The notes beneath the pieces were generated by a model that searched no databases, was not told where the DNA came from, and was given only the letters and a program-made list of their open reading frames with translations. 64,000 nt of DNA from Pseudisothecium myosuroides (taxonomy: Eukaryota > Streptophyta > Bryopsida > Hypnales > Lembophyllaceae), in contig OX637289.1 in the NCBI GenBank assembly GCA_951799445.1, forward strand, positions 27,900,245 through 27,964,244. Reading direction: 5' to 3'. Positions within the stretch are counted from its first letter, which is position 1. Every line of letters starts with the position of its first letter. This document shows, in pieces, positions 24,255 through 34,524 of this stretch. The translations under genes were made by a program, and so were the position numbers.

Positions 24255-24904
24255 GCAATCATGTAACAAAGTTAGCATGCCCAATCATGAAGTCCAATAA
24301 TAATTCAAAACTTCAAGCCTTCAGTATAATGCAAATAATCATGAAAAAATGCAAAATTCACGAATTCATTGCAACAATTCAAAGCAGTCCAAATCACAGA
24401 AGTCGAGCAACAATTCAAAACTTCAAGCCTTAAGTATAATCTCGTAAATGCAAATGATCATGAAGAACTGCAAAACTCAAAAATTCACCGCAACAATTCA
24501 AAGCAGTCCAAATCATGGAGAATTTGAGGTCATTTCAGTTTGAGCATCCTTCGAAAGCATCCTGTAAGCGAGAGTGTACAGATTATATTCTGCAATCATG
24601 TAACAAAGTTAGCATACCCAATAATGAAGTCTAACAATAATTCAAAACTTCAAGCCTTCAGTATAATTTTGTAAATGGCAAATAATCATGAAAATTTGCA
24701 GAACTCACAAATTTACTGCAACAATTCAAAGCGGTCCAAATCACGAAAGTTGAGCAATAATTCAAAACTTCAAGCCTCAAGTATAATCTTGTAAACGCAA
24801 ATAATCATGATGAATTGCAAATTAAAACTCACAAATTCACCGCAACAATTCAAAGCGGTCCAAATCACGGAGAACTTGAGGTCATTTTAGTTTGAGCATC
24901 CTTC
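24255..24904. repeat. higher-order tandem repeat
   Basis: Two large units (24255-24554 and 24592-24904, period 337 bp) each begin GCAATCATGTAACAAAGTTA and end GAGCATCCTTC. Each holds two subunits of about 110-120 bp starting ATTCAAAACTTCAAGCCT, at 24303, 24413, 24640 and 24760. So there is a two-level repeat, 2 x (2 x ~115 bp). Not protein coding. Confidence 0.9.
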
Positions 24905-26200
24905 ATTGACAATTTTTTTTTTCACATTGCATGGGGGTGAAGGGTGGTCTTTTGTCTTTTTACTTCAAGTGACATTTGTTTTTGATTCGCATCGCGCGGT
25001 AGCGAAGGGTGGTCTTCCTTTTTTTAAAATTAATCACACGGTTGCAGATTTTTCATTTGGAGGGGTGTCCATGGTGGAGTTGCTTGTCTCTTTTTAGATA
25101 GTGATCTGTGAAGGCAATATGCAATGAATAAAGAGGGAAGTAATCATGGTGAAGACTTATTTTTAGGTTGCTTGAAAGGTTATTTAAAATATTATTTCAA
25201 ATACTCCATACTATTTATCATATTATAGGGGCAATGATATGGATTGATTTAGCTAGAAAAGAGTCTAGTTGGCACAATCAACACTATTTAAAGTAAGCAT
25301 AATTATTTTCCTTTATATAACATCAATGTAACTTTATTATTGCATAGTACTTTGTATGTTTGAAATGGATTTTTTATTGTTGAAACTTTTTAGATTTGTA
25401 ACATTACTATAGTGCAACCAACCATTTGAAATTTTTTTAACCCTCAATGAGCCCCCCAATATTTGACAAGGCAAGCTATTATTTGAGGGCTAGGTATGCT
25501 AGCGTAAGTACATAATAACTGACACAAATGTGTCTCTATCTTGTATGAAGGACGAGCTAAGCTCTGCAATGTGGAGTGTTTTGTTTAATACCCTTTTAAT
25601 TCAAAGAATGATACTTGCAGGCTACATGTAGTTAGAGAATGGTACAAAAATAGAAGTGCAAAAGGCATTGCACCAATAATTTATGAGAATAAAGTCATTG
25701 ATCAACATCATGGGTACTTTAGTCATCTAAACAAATAATGTAAATTATAATTTATGATTCAACAATTGATGATAAACCCACAATTTTGTTCAATGTACTC
25801 ACAACTTTGTCCAATTGTGATTGGCCACAAATTCAACTTTCATGATTGCAATGAATTCAAAAGGTGGGCAGAAATAGGGGATTAGCAATTTATTTGTTGT
25901 AGTACATATATGTTTTGGGGTCCTTTTTGAGACTTTGGAGGGGGCTCTTCAAGGGTTCAAAATTTTCCTCATGTTTGAGGGATTGGATTGACTTAGATTT
26001 GTTGGCTCAAGATGATGTACACTACTAAAAATTACTCTGTGAGATTGCAATTCAATAGGAAGAGCATTCACGCAGCAGTTTATTCTACCGAATTCCAAGA
26101 GTCACTTGACTCTTGAACACCAACAGACGCATCTCTTATTCCAGGATTCACAACCGGAGAAGAGAATTAGAATTCCTTCAACCAAACTCACGGAGGGGAG
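24905..26200. other. intergenic, no gene recognised
   Basis: 24930-25050 has two GCGAAGGGTGGTCTT-like words. The rest is AT-rich without supported features, until GC content rises after 26050 towards the gene at 26355. Confidence 0.4.
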
Positions 26201-26280
26201 GAGCTAGAAAATCCGCATCCCAGAGATGAGCACGACGGTGACCACAAACCTGTGAAAACACCGCCACTGCTAAACTAAAT

Positions 26281-26331
26281 TAGGTCACGATTAGGTCAAA
26301 ATTAGGTCAAGCATAGGTCAAGATTAGGTCG
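26281..26331. promoter_or_regulatory. five phased TAGGTCA repeats before the 26355 gene
   Basis: TAGGTCA occurs at 26281, 26292, 26303 and 26314, with TAGGTCG at 26325: exactly 11 bp apart, about one helical turn. On the minus strand the three middle copies contain TTGACC, the core W-box bound by WRKY factors. The block ends 24 bp before the ATG, so it is in the proximal promoter or the leader. Confidence 0.6.
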
Positions 26332-26354
26332 ACAGGAAGCACCAGCGCGAGCAG

Positions 26355-26705
26355 ATGGTGCGACCGGGTGGTGGAGTGCTCAACAAGGGCGCGGCACCCC
26401 GGAGCACTCGTCATTTCGGGCGCCAGTTTTACGACCCGCGGGACAACATCCCGGAGCCGCCCGAAGCCACAGGATTTCTGCGAGCGCGACTCAATTACAA
26501 GTACCCTCGGCCATGGAAAACGCAGGACCCGCAGATCTGGCGCCACCCGGACTCTCTGCTCCCTCCCATTCACCAGCCGCAGTGTCCCCCGCTCAGCAAG
26601 TTCTTCACGCATCTCTGCTTCACCCGGGACCATGTGGACAAAAAACAGCCGGAAATCATTCAGGCTAACCCTCACCTGGCCCGACCCAGACCTGGCATCA
26701 AATAG
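26355..26705 (+). CDS. unknown small basic protein, Pro/Arg-rich
   Basis: An intronless 116-aa frame from ATG to TAG in a GC-rich island. The protein is rich in Pro and Arg. It has an N-terminal basic segment, a GFLRARLNYKYPRPW stretch near residues 40-54, an IWRHPDSLLPP stretch, and a basic Pro-rich tail. No signal peptide or membrane helix is evident. The look (small, basic, aromatic/Pro-rich) recalls accessory subunits of organellar complexes or ribosomes, but that is only an impression. The opposite strand has a 150-codon open frame over the same DNA; I favour plus because it has an ATG start and a natural stop. A nine-codon upstream frame (26226-26255) precedes it. Confidence 0.5.
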   Translation: MVRPGGGVLNKGAAPRSTRHFGRQFYDPRDNIPEPPEATGFLRARLNYKYPRPWKTQDPQIWRHPDSLLPPIHQPQCPPLSKFFTHLCFTRDHVDKKQPEIIQANPHLARPRPGIK

Positions 26706-26769
26706 AGACGTGCAGGGCTCATCGGCTCGGAGCTTGCACTGGTATGAGCGTGGTCGCATTCGTTAAAAT

Positions 26770-28230
26770 GGCGTGATTCAGAGCGTCAAAATTGTGACAT
26801 TCGATAGCGTAAAGCTCGCAAAACTAGCCTGGACTGATGTAGATATACTGTATGTATGAGGTTCCTGCTGCCAATTTCTTGAAATTTAGCCATTTATGAA
26901 GAATATGGCGATGTTGAGTGAATTCTGTTGCTGCCTAGTTCGATCTGTAGTGTACACAGGTTTGTCCAGGACTTGGGTCTGGTTTGCACGTACCGGTAGC
27001 TTGTCAAGCAGTAACAATCCCGTACGTCTGCCGTTGAGCCAACTCGCTAGAGCAGTTGCAATAAGGAATGTGCACGCCGAATCGTCCCCTGGAATCTGCA
27101 TAGAACGTTCATTTCAAGTGGCGATTCTGGGTGCATATTCGTTAGGAGTGGAACACATGAAGAGAAATGTATTCATTAGGTCTGATAATCACTTGCAGCA
27201 TGTAGGAACAGTTTGTTTATAATTGTAAACAAGCTCATAATTTATACTTGTGCACTTGAGCCTTGTGATCCTTTAATACTCGTGAGAGTGTGGAGATGGA
27301 AGGTACCGACGAATTTTAGAATTGGGAAGAGATCCTTCGACAAAAATCGAACGACTCTGTTTTACTTTAGCGACGTCGACTTTATTTGATTTCAATTCAG
27401 ATATGCTTGCCTTCTTTGTTCGGTCTATCGAAGGAAGGGGAGGAGTCAACACAGGCTACTCCTACGATGACAAAAGAAATTGAGAAAGTTCAAGTTCGAG
27501 TAAGGTACATGTACTGTACAGTCTTTGTAGAGAAAGCAATTCCGCATGTGTACTTCCAATGTGTGCTTTAGCTCCACCATTCGAATAAACTCCTGGGCAT
27601 CTTGCTGATGCAAGAGAAAACGAAGAAAATTTGCATTTTTGAACACTGGCAATTGTGTATGGATCAAAATTCAAGCGACAGAGTTAATTTTGGAGACATG
27701 ATGAATTACTCATAAATTTTCAGAGATGCCAGTTTTAGGAAGCTATATATGTAATCTAGCCAAATCCAAAATTCTATGCGCACTTTCCTTAAATATTCGT
27801 AACATCAAAACATTGCCTTAGCAAGAGGTTAAATAGAAAGAAACGTCATCAAAACAATCCCTACAATGTTAGCCTAGGATAGTTGACAGAGGTTGATGCA
27901 ATTACAAAGACCACAAACTGTGCGGTAACATACGAGATTGGTATAAATCTCGAATCTATTAGCAAGTAGCCTGCGATTCCGACTTCCTTCGGGCGTCTCT
28001 CATCCGGCAGGTCACAATTTAGTTTACATCGCACCAATGTGGGGGTGCACAATTCGGAATCTCCGTAATCACCTTATTACTCTATCAAATTTCTACCGAA
28101 TACTTTACTTCTGCCGTCGTTAACTAGCGAGAGATCATGCGGGCTACGTCCCGACCGAGCTTCGTCACCGTCAACAGAAGGATGCGGTCGTGCTCGCTCA
28201 AAAACTCGGAGCCGCTGTGAAAATCTAACT
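26770..28230. other. intergenic, no gene recognised
   Basis: Moderate GC. Several overlapping short frames (for example around 26896-27222 and 27386-27667) carry no recognisable domain. 28050-28239 is probably the 3' flank of the expansin gene. Confidence 0.4.
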
Positions 28231-28239
28231 CTAGCGAGC

Positions 28240-29064
28240 TTAGTACTTGAACTGCACGTTGCTCTCGTAGAGCTTGCCCGGTTCGAAAAACTCTGGAATC
28301 ACATTCTCAGCCGTGACGGCATGTCCGTTGAGCTTGGACACGACGCGGATGTCGTAAGGGCCCTTGAACGCCTTTCCCACGGTATTGATGAGCATCCAGT
28401 TGGCTCCCCAGTTGTGCTTCGCGGGCTGGAACTCCTGGCTCCCTCCTTGCCGAATCTCCACTTTCGCAATGTCTCCCGGCCCGCCCATGTACTTCACCGC
28501 AAACGACAGCCAGAAGCCCGAGGACCCCGCGTCCAGCTGAAAGGCGAGGTTCTGGTTCCCGTAGTTGCACGGCATGCGTTTGTACAATACCTCGTACAAG
28601 CCGAGGTTCCGAAGCGCGCCGTCCTTGTCCGGGAGGGCCATGTCGCTGATGGCTGCGCCGCTCAAGTCGAAGACGGGCTGGGAGGTGCTGCAGTAGGTCC
28701 CCCCGGGGCATTGGTCCGTGATGACGATCCGCGTGGGCTGCGACTGGCACTCCGGGTAGCTGCACTTCACGTCATAGCACTGGCCACATCCCTGGCCGCC
28801 TTGGAAGATGGGTTCGTTGCCGGCAGCAATCTTGGAGCCATAGGGAGTCCCTACGAGATTGGTGTAGCCGCACGCGCCGCCGCTGGAGCCTTCGCCGTGG
28901 GGGTCGCCGTACCAGGTCGCGTGGCCCGTCATCCATTGCTCGTTGTAGCCGTTCGCGCCAAGTTTGATTTCTTCGCACAGAGCCACGGGGAAGAAGCTGG
29001 TGGCGCCAAAACTCATAGCCACCATGGACACCAGAAGGCGCCGCGACAAGGTGCTGGCCGCCAT
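28240..29064 (-). CDS. beta-expansin-like protein
   Basis: Secreted cell-wall loosening protein, 274 aa, single exon. The start is the first ATG (29064); an upstream in-frame TTG is ignored. Residues 1-30 are a signal peptide. The double-psi barrel (GH45-like) domain begins about residue 45 with TGHATWYGDPHGEG (46-59) and GGACGYTNL (62-70), and contains CGQCYDVKC and ITDQCPGG (115-122). The C-terminal CBM63 domain covers about 170-270. The family's HFD motif is VFDLSG here (Val131 for His); the following Phe-Asp is kept. TWYGDP and TDQCPG, with the conserved Asp residues, are intact. The beta type is suggested by length and the SSGGACGY/CPGG pattern. Expansins act non-enzymatically on cellulose-matrix contacts. 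Confidence 0.93.
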   Translation of the reverse strand: MAASTLSRRLLVSMVAMSFGATSFFPVALCEEIKLGANGYNEQWMTGHATWYGDPHGEGSSGGACGYTNLVGTPYGSKIAAGNEPIFQGGQGCGQCYDVKCSYPECQSQPTRIVITDQCPGGTYCSTSQPVFDLSGAAISDMALPDKDGALRNLGLYEVLYKRMPCNYGNQNLAFQLDAGSSGFWLSFAVKYMGGPGDIAKVEIRQGGSQEFQPAKHNWGANWMLINTVGKAFKGPYDIRVVSKLNGHAVTAENVIPEFFEPGKLYESNVQFKY

Positions 29065-29076
29065 CACAATGAAATA

Positions 29077-29405
29077 TGTAGCTGCTGGTCGATCACGATC
29101 GAGGAATCGCAATTCAAGACAATCAAATTCAACAGCGTCAAATGAAAATTCCGAAGGCAGAATTCGCTGGAGAGGAATTCAGCTCCCGTCTGCCTTGCAA
29201 TGCGCGCTCGGATCGTCCAAGTGAGGAGGCTCGGTTGAAATGCAGCTGCCGCTCGATCACAATCGAGGAATCGAAATTCAAGACAATCAAATTCAATGGC
29301 GTCAGCTGAGAATTCCGAAGGCAGAGTTTGCTGTAGTGGGATTGAGCTCCCGCTTGTCCTGTAATACAAGCTTGGATCTTCCACGTGAGGAGACTCGGTT
29401 GAATC
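29077..29405. repeat. 164-bp tandem duplication upstream of the expansin
   Basis: Two adjacent copies, about 29077-29241 and 29242-29405. Matching landmarks are exactly 164 bp apart: CGATCACGATCGAGG / CGATCACAATCGAGG (29090/29254) and GTGAGGAGGCTCGG / GTGAGGAGACTCGG (29221/29385). The first copy begins only about 12 bp upstream of the expansin ATG, so leader and proximal promoter sequence is duplicated. The frames across it are shadows of the repeat. Confidence 0.9.
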
Positions 29406-29409
29406 TGAA

Positions 29410-30260
29410 AATCAAAAGCATGCCATCGCTCTTAAGTACTAAATTCGTCATGAGGGCAGTCCTCCAGTGGAGGAAACAAGGGGTCCGAGCTGCGTCCGCA
29501 ACGTCCGTCGGTGAGGAGCCATCACCCCAAAGACGAAGCCGAGAAAGTGGCGAAGGTGGACCCCTGTTGCTAATGTTTCAGAATGTTTCTACCTCCAATT
29601 TGTGATGCGTCAACTATAATCTAAATTCAACAATGGAGAACCGACACCTGTGAATGAGCACCGGAGCCACCTCCGGGGACTGTCAGATTTGCCGTTTTTT
29701 GCAGTCCAGGTGGGGGTTCCTGCGCTCGAAGTGCTATAGAAAGTTGCCAGATAATATGTGCAACATCCGTATGGGGACGTCATCGCGAATGGGTGGTGGT
29801 CCCACTTGAGTTATCACGCAAATTTCGACCTGATTTCTAGAGGCAAGCGGATATGTCTGTTCCATTTTCCGACGTTTCACCTTGTCACCGCAGTGGCCGG
29901 CGTCGGTACTTGAACAATGAGCTTATCAATTCCGAGATTGGTGGTGCCAATCGTATACTTGTATCAACAATAAGCGAGGCGATTCTCTAAAAAATACAAG
30001 CACTGAAATTATATTAAATTTGAAAATGACGTGTTCGTTCAATTCCCGACGTCTTGTCAAACCTGGTACAAGCTTAATAGAGCACGTCATCACCACCGAC
30101 GACTAACTCGTCGGTGTGGAGATGGCGGAAATGATAGCGTTAACTACTCTCTGGCTGTAGCCATAAATGGTTGAGGAAATCATTATTCTAAATTGCGGTC
30201 TATATTGTATGCCGGCCTGCCGGTTTCTTCTCGATGGAAGTGCTTTTATTGGTTTGAAAT
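29410..30260. other. intergenic between expansin and haemoglobin genes
   Basis: No supported gene. It should contain the distal expansin promoter and the haemoglobin 3' flank. Confidence 0.4.
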
Positions 30261-30268
30261 TTGATGAT

Positions 30269-31143
30269 TCACTGAGCAGCTGCCGCCCTCTGAGCGCTCA
30301 TTTCGGCCTTCACTGCATCGGCTATTTGGTCGTAGGCGTCACCCCAGGCAGATTTGAGCTCGGGTGACCAGAGCTCCGGTACTCCCATCTCAACTGCATA
30401 CAATATTGATTCCTTCACAATCTGCGTGAGAGTCAAAACAAAATAGATTAGTACTGATTGAGTTCCATCGCCAGAGAGTATACAGTATATCAAACCTGGA
30501 TCATTCTGCTTCGGTACAGATTCAAACCTACAGCAGTTACTGTTATAAAGTGTTACCTCGAATTGGTCATCTGTAACTCCAGCTTTGATGTGCGTGGCAG
30601 CCAATTTCTGCAATCTTGAATCCAGTGCTTGGTAGGTCCCCTTCTCTCCCAGTTGCACAGCTGCATCTCCAGTCTGCAAAGACCAAAATAGCTTATCTAA
30701 GTATACGAAGTTGCAACAATTTGTAACATATATATGTGTTCTATCTCGATCTGCTGCAATTTTAAGGTTCAAGAGGAAACGCGCATCGAGCTGGCTCACC
30801 ATCAGGAAGACGGAACGAGCGTGATTCTTCACTTTAGGGTTTTCCTCAAATGGGAATGTCGAGTCCCGCATAAATGAATACATCGCCTTCGCTCCTGGCG
30901 CAATTTCGAACACCCTGGTGCAGTCAAATTCACCCGCCGTTAATACTTTCGATCCATCTCAAAATCGAATTTCAAAACAATCAATGCAGATTCATCGACT
31001 TACTTCCGAAAGAAATTGATTCCGTTCCGTTGCGCATCCTTCTTCAGAATCTCCCATGACTTCTTCACAAGCTCCTCGTTCTCCTTCGAATACACCTTGG
31101 TGGGTGTCCCCAATGCCGCAGCTGCTTCCGCTGGTGGTGCCAT
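30269..31143 (-). CDS. plant (non-symbiotic type) haemoglobin
   Basis: Cytosolic haem protein, 174 aa. Exons complement(join(30269..30421, 30557..30673, 30800..30914, 31004..31143)), all GT-AG. Introns fall within Lys47, after Met85 and after Glu124, the classic three positions of plant globin genes. Distal His78 (KNHAR), proximal His113 (ATHIKAG) and Phe61 (the CD1 region, MYSFMRD) are present. FEIAPGAK and ELWSPELKSAWGDAYDQI are family hallmarks. The N-terminus has an Ala-rich extension and the tail is Ala/Gln-rich. Family knowledge: phytoglobins bind oxygen tightly and dioxygenate nitric oxide, often under hypoxia. All splice joins keep the frame, so the gene looks intact. Confidence 0.96.
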
Positions 31144-31178
31144 TGCGGTATATGTGCCTCACTCGCTCAATTTCGAAC

Positions 31179-31337
31179 CTGCACAAATTAATCACACCAT
31201 GTCATCAGCATACACCCATGTCAATTAATCTTCCACCCAGTTGAATCAAGTGCTAGCTGAGCAACCGTTTGATCACATATAATTACAAAGGGAGTCACTT
31301 GGGGACATTGTCAAACTCTCCATCATTCAGCACGTAC
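31179..31337 (-). other. predicted 5' UTR intron of the haemoglobin gene
   Basis: On the minus strand CTTCG|GTACGTG forms a good donor (intron from 31337) and TTTGTGCAG|GTTCG a good acceptor (ending 31179), 35 bp before the ATG. A TATA box lies about 170 bp further upstream. Inferred from splice-site quality and spacing only. Confidence 0.45.
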
Positions 31338-31504
31338 CGAAGACGTGCTTGAATCTCAGCCTTGGCTACTCTTGCAAGCTCGACCGATCCACTGTCTCAG
31401 GACGTACTAACTGCTTGAATTGTAATGATCTCTCTAGTAATGGTGTAAATGAAAACTGAATGCAAACTGAACTCAAGATGGAATTTGCAGTGAGGATGGC
31501 AAAG

Positions 31505-31511
31505 ATTTATA
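31505..31511 (-). promoter_or_regulatory. TATA box of the haemoglobin gene
   Basis: Minus strand CAGTATAAATC. Predicts transcription from about 31480 and, with the 5' UTR intron, a short spliced leader. Confidence 0.45.
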
Positions 31512-31922
31512 CTGTGCTATTGAATGCCATGAATCCACTGAAGGTGATGGCATTGCTCATGGATGTGACGCTTCGGGATGTGAAGAGCCAACTGAAGCAA
31601 ACTACAGCATGAGCAGCTTCGGAGGTGAGCGGCGCTGTGTCCTGCGCAACTTCTTAAGAAGGTGAAGAAGAAGAATGGCATGCAGTGAAAGCACATGACA
31701 GTCAACGCTTTCCATTCGCCACTGCACATTGGTTCATTTTTTGGATTATTTTATGTGTTTTTGTTTTCCTGGGGGGGGAGATCTTAGAAGCAGCCACACT
31801 CCTTGGTCAACAGCAGGTCAACACAGTTCTCCGTCTCTCTCGTCATCAATGGCAACACGCAAGATTGGTGGATGCATGCTTGGTGAATTTGTAAATTCAA
31901 ATTACATGATTCATGTAAGTTA

Positions 31923-32365
31923 AGGTAGAACCACCCATTCCAGATCAAGGAGCCATGGGCAACCTGTAGGGTGCCCTATTTCAGACCAAGGAAGGTGCCC
32001 AAACTTGGAATGTGTTTTTTTCTCCTTGGAATGTGTGTTTTTCTCCTTTTCAAGGTTGGGACGATTAAAATCATGACACATGTCCCAAAGTGCACAAAAA
32101 ACAATGAGGAAGATAGTAGGAAGTAGTGAGTGGGAAAGTAGTTTGGCTATGATCGGAATTAGAAGACTCTACATATTGGCAATGGGTTCTAAGCACTTTT
32201 TACCTCCCAAAATTCATAGTAATTTCAATTTTGACAATAAAATTACAAAAAATTCAGAGTCCTAATATTTCTTATCTGTCTACATGAGAAAAATTTCCAT
32301 TGCCTCACTCTGTTGCTCATTTGTTTTGTAATTCCTTATTTGATCTGGTATAGGTGGTCCTACCT
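31923..32365. mobile_element. MITE, AGGT-terminus family 1, copy a
   Basis: TA (31921-31922), then AGGTAGAACCACCCATTCCA. The complement of the right end is AGGTAGGACCACCTATACCA, followed by TA (32366-32367). 443 bp, no ORF. The inverted repeats continue as GATCA. The body matches 46824-47220, 54338-55112 (opposite orientation) and 58992-59411. Confidence 0.9.
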
Positions 32366-32561
32366 TAGCATATGTCTGTGAAATCTGTCTTTTGAATTTA
32401 GGGTATCTCCGCCAAGGCGGAAAACGTCATCAGTGAAGTCACTTGGTTAGAGCATCTCCACTTGCCCAGTGAAGTTCATCTCATCAAAATATGGACTAGG
32501 TAACCTTCGAGACGCCGGGAGGCGACGAGAAGGGTTACAGGACGTAACCAGCTCTGTAAGC

Positions 32562-32660
32562 GGATGAAAACTCATGTAATGGTCGCCTTCGTGGATGAAA
32601 AATCATGTAATGGTCACCTTAGTGGATGATACCATGTGGATACGATCTGCTCGTGGATGA
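32562..32660. repeat. 31-bp tandem repeat, four copies
   Basis: GGATGA begins at 32562, 32593, 32624 and 32655, exactly 31 bp apart. The first two units share AATCATGTAATGGTC-type text; the third is more diverged. Confidence 0.85.
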
Positions 32661-32737
32661 AACACGTCGAGCACACAGACGCTCACAGTTGGAGTTGGTT
32701 ACGGGGTTCTGTCACCAATGTGATTGGCCAAAAACTA

Positions 32738-32818
32738 CTCCCTCTGTTTCTGAAAAAGCCCTATGTTTTCTTTGTATTTTACAAAAGAAACACAGGACTT
32801 TTTCAGAAACAGAGGTAG
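32738..32818. mobile_element. 81-bp Stowaway-like hairpin MITE
   Basis: TA on both sides (32736-32737, 32819-32820). Left end CTCCCTCTGTTTCTGAAAAA; the complement of the right end is CTACCTCTGTTTCTGAAAAA. The whole element is an almost perfect hairpin with a loop of only a few bases around GTATTTTAC. CTCCCTC plus a TA target is diagnostic of Stowaway (Tc1/mariner) MITEs. Confidence 0.9.
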
Positions 32819-32829
32819 TAACAAATTCT

Positions 32830-34100
32830 ATTCTTGGATGATTGAATAGGTGCCTCATCAGTTCTATACTTCTATACTTCTATTATGTGTGGCACCACTA
32901 CCGTAGTTCCTTCAGTAATTATTACTAAGTTAAAAGGAGTTGAATATTCCAGCCTTTGTTCTGTGAGTAAACAAATGTCTGAAAAAAATTCATGCGCATC
33001 TAACTTGGTTTTACTTCGTCAAAAATGTCCAGTTGTACAGATGCAGTGTCCCTAATGAAAAAGTGGCTTTCAAGTGCAGTTCTCTTATTAGGGTTCTGTT
33101 ACCGTACTAGGTCTGCGGATTTGGGATTTGGGAGGTTGATCACATCAGCGTCTCGTCATACTTCTTTGCTTTGGACTTGTTAGGCTCCCCGCCGTGTTGA
33201 CGATTTCTTGGAGGAAAGAAAGTGAAATCTATACTCTAGGTTTAGGGCTTTCATGTCTTTACGCATGCTCATGAGGATCACTTTTTCTTTCTTCCAAGGA
33301 ATTGCAAACACCGCTTTTGTCGATTAGGGCGTGAACAGGCGACTTTCCTGTTTGGGAAGAGTTTGGAAACCCGTGATCTCGAAACGACTGGCGAAGGACC
33401 TGTGAGGCGATCGATCGAGAGTGCGAGACCTGAGGTGCGAATTTAGCAAGAAAGTTGAAAGAAGTCGATCTCCATGCTTGGACGAGGTGATTTTGAGGTG
33501 ATCTTATCCCTGCATTATTGACGATTGTGGTTGTTTTGAACTGTGCAATATTTGCAGGGGTATGGGATGAAGAACCTGGTGATGCAGTGGCGATTGAGCT
33601 TCTGTCGAAGTTTAGCAGGCAGCTCAATTGACTGGCGCCGAAGTTGAGATGGTTTTCATTATTTACTGGTAATCTTCTCAGTGTGCATTTCTTATGATCT
33701 TCCATGTCGCATTGAATTGATGATTAAGTTGGCGAGTGTACTGTCGGTTACGAGGGTGGGAATCCTGTTCTTTTCAACTCTTTACATTACTTTCACATTG
33801 TTTGAATGCGGGAGAATATTTTCTTATTATCTCATTGCAAAATTTGAACATGAAATATTGAGGCAGTTTGAGATGCTCCTTTCGTGAAAAGGAACAAGCT
33901 ATGAAGAAGCTTCTAAAGGATGTGCCGACATAAGGTGGCGAGACGGACAATGTATGCATGTGGTTTAGGGTTAGACCCTAAATCCTAAATCTAATCTAAG
34001 TTTAGGGTTTTGGGCTAACCCTCTTTCAGATTAGTCTGCTATTACATGTTGAACTTTTTAGTGGGAATTACTGAGACTCATCATATGACGAATCAATTTG
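32830..34100. other. no recognised gene
   Basis: Moderate GC, with a minus-strand ATG frame of 148 codons (33259-33705) that has no recognisable features and is Ser/Asn-rich. Could be leader or intron sequence of an unrecognised gene. Confidence 0.3.
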
Positions 34101-34128
34101 CACCTGCAACTCATCTGGTATTATTGTG

Positions 34129-34524
34129 ATGTTCCCTAAGAAGATGAAGTTGATTATTGTAGATGGTTGCCACCCATTACAGCACGCACAGAAGAATTTG
34201 GAATTTCCTATTATACTGGAGCCCGAGAACGAGGTCCTTCTTAGGAAGACGGAATGGGTGGTGCAACGACGGAACCAAAAGATAGCCACTGTGGTGGAGA
34301 CCAGCTTGAATTTAATCGTTTCATTTGAATGGATCTCAAGCCACTTCAGGCTCGCTGCCTTGAACCAATGTTTGATCCACCAGTATGATCCTTCGCGCAT
34401 GTCTTGTTATTTCAGCGATAGTGAGATGCTCTCGTACTTACAGTGGTTATCAACGTATGGTGAATTGGTGGAAATCTCTAACGAATCGTCGAAGAATCAC
34501 TCAATCTCAACGACTAAATCTTAA
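34129..34524 (+). CDS. possible ORF, unknown
   Basis: 131 codons from ATG to TAA. The predicted protein has no low complexity and an even residue mix (KLIIVDGCHPLQHAQ near the start, SEMLSYLQWLS near the end), which is more protein-like than most chance frames here. No family is recognised. No TATA box or neighbouring exon was found. An (ACTAGACA)3 microrepeat follows at about 34530-34553. Confidence 0.3.
   Translation: MFPKKMKLIIVDGCHPLQHAQKNLEFPIILEPENEVLLRKTEWVVQRRNQKIATVVETSLNLIVSFEWISSHFRLAALNQCLIHQYDPSRMSCYFSDSEMLSYLQWLSTYGELVEISNESSKNHSISTTKS

Noticed and set aside
26281..26331. Nuclear-receptor response element (AGGTCA)
   Set aside because: Plants lack nuclear receptors of that class; the W-box reading on the other strand is the more sensible one.
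28321..29145. 274-codon open frame antisense to the expansin
   Set aside because: A GC-rich shadow of the real gene, without recognisable motifs.
33259..33705. 148-codon minus-strand ATG frame
   Set aside because: Ser/Asn-rich, no domain, no promoter seen; not strong enough to list as a gene.
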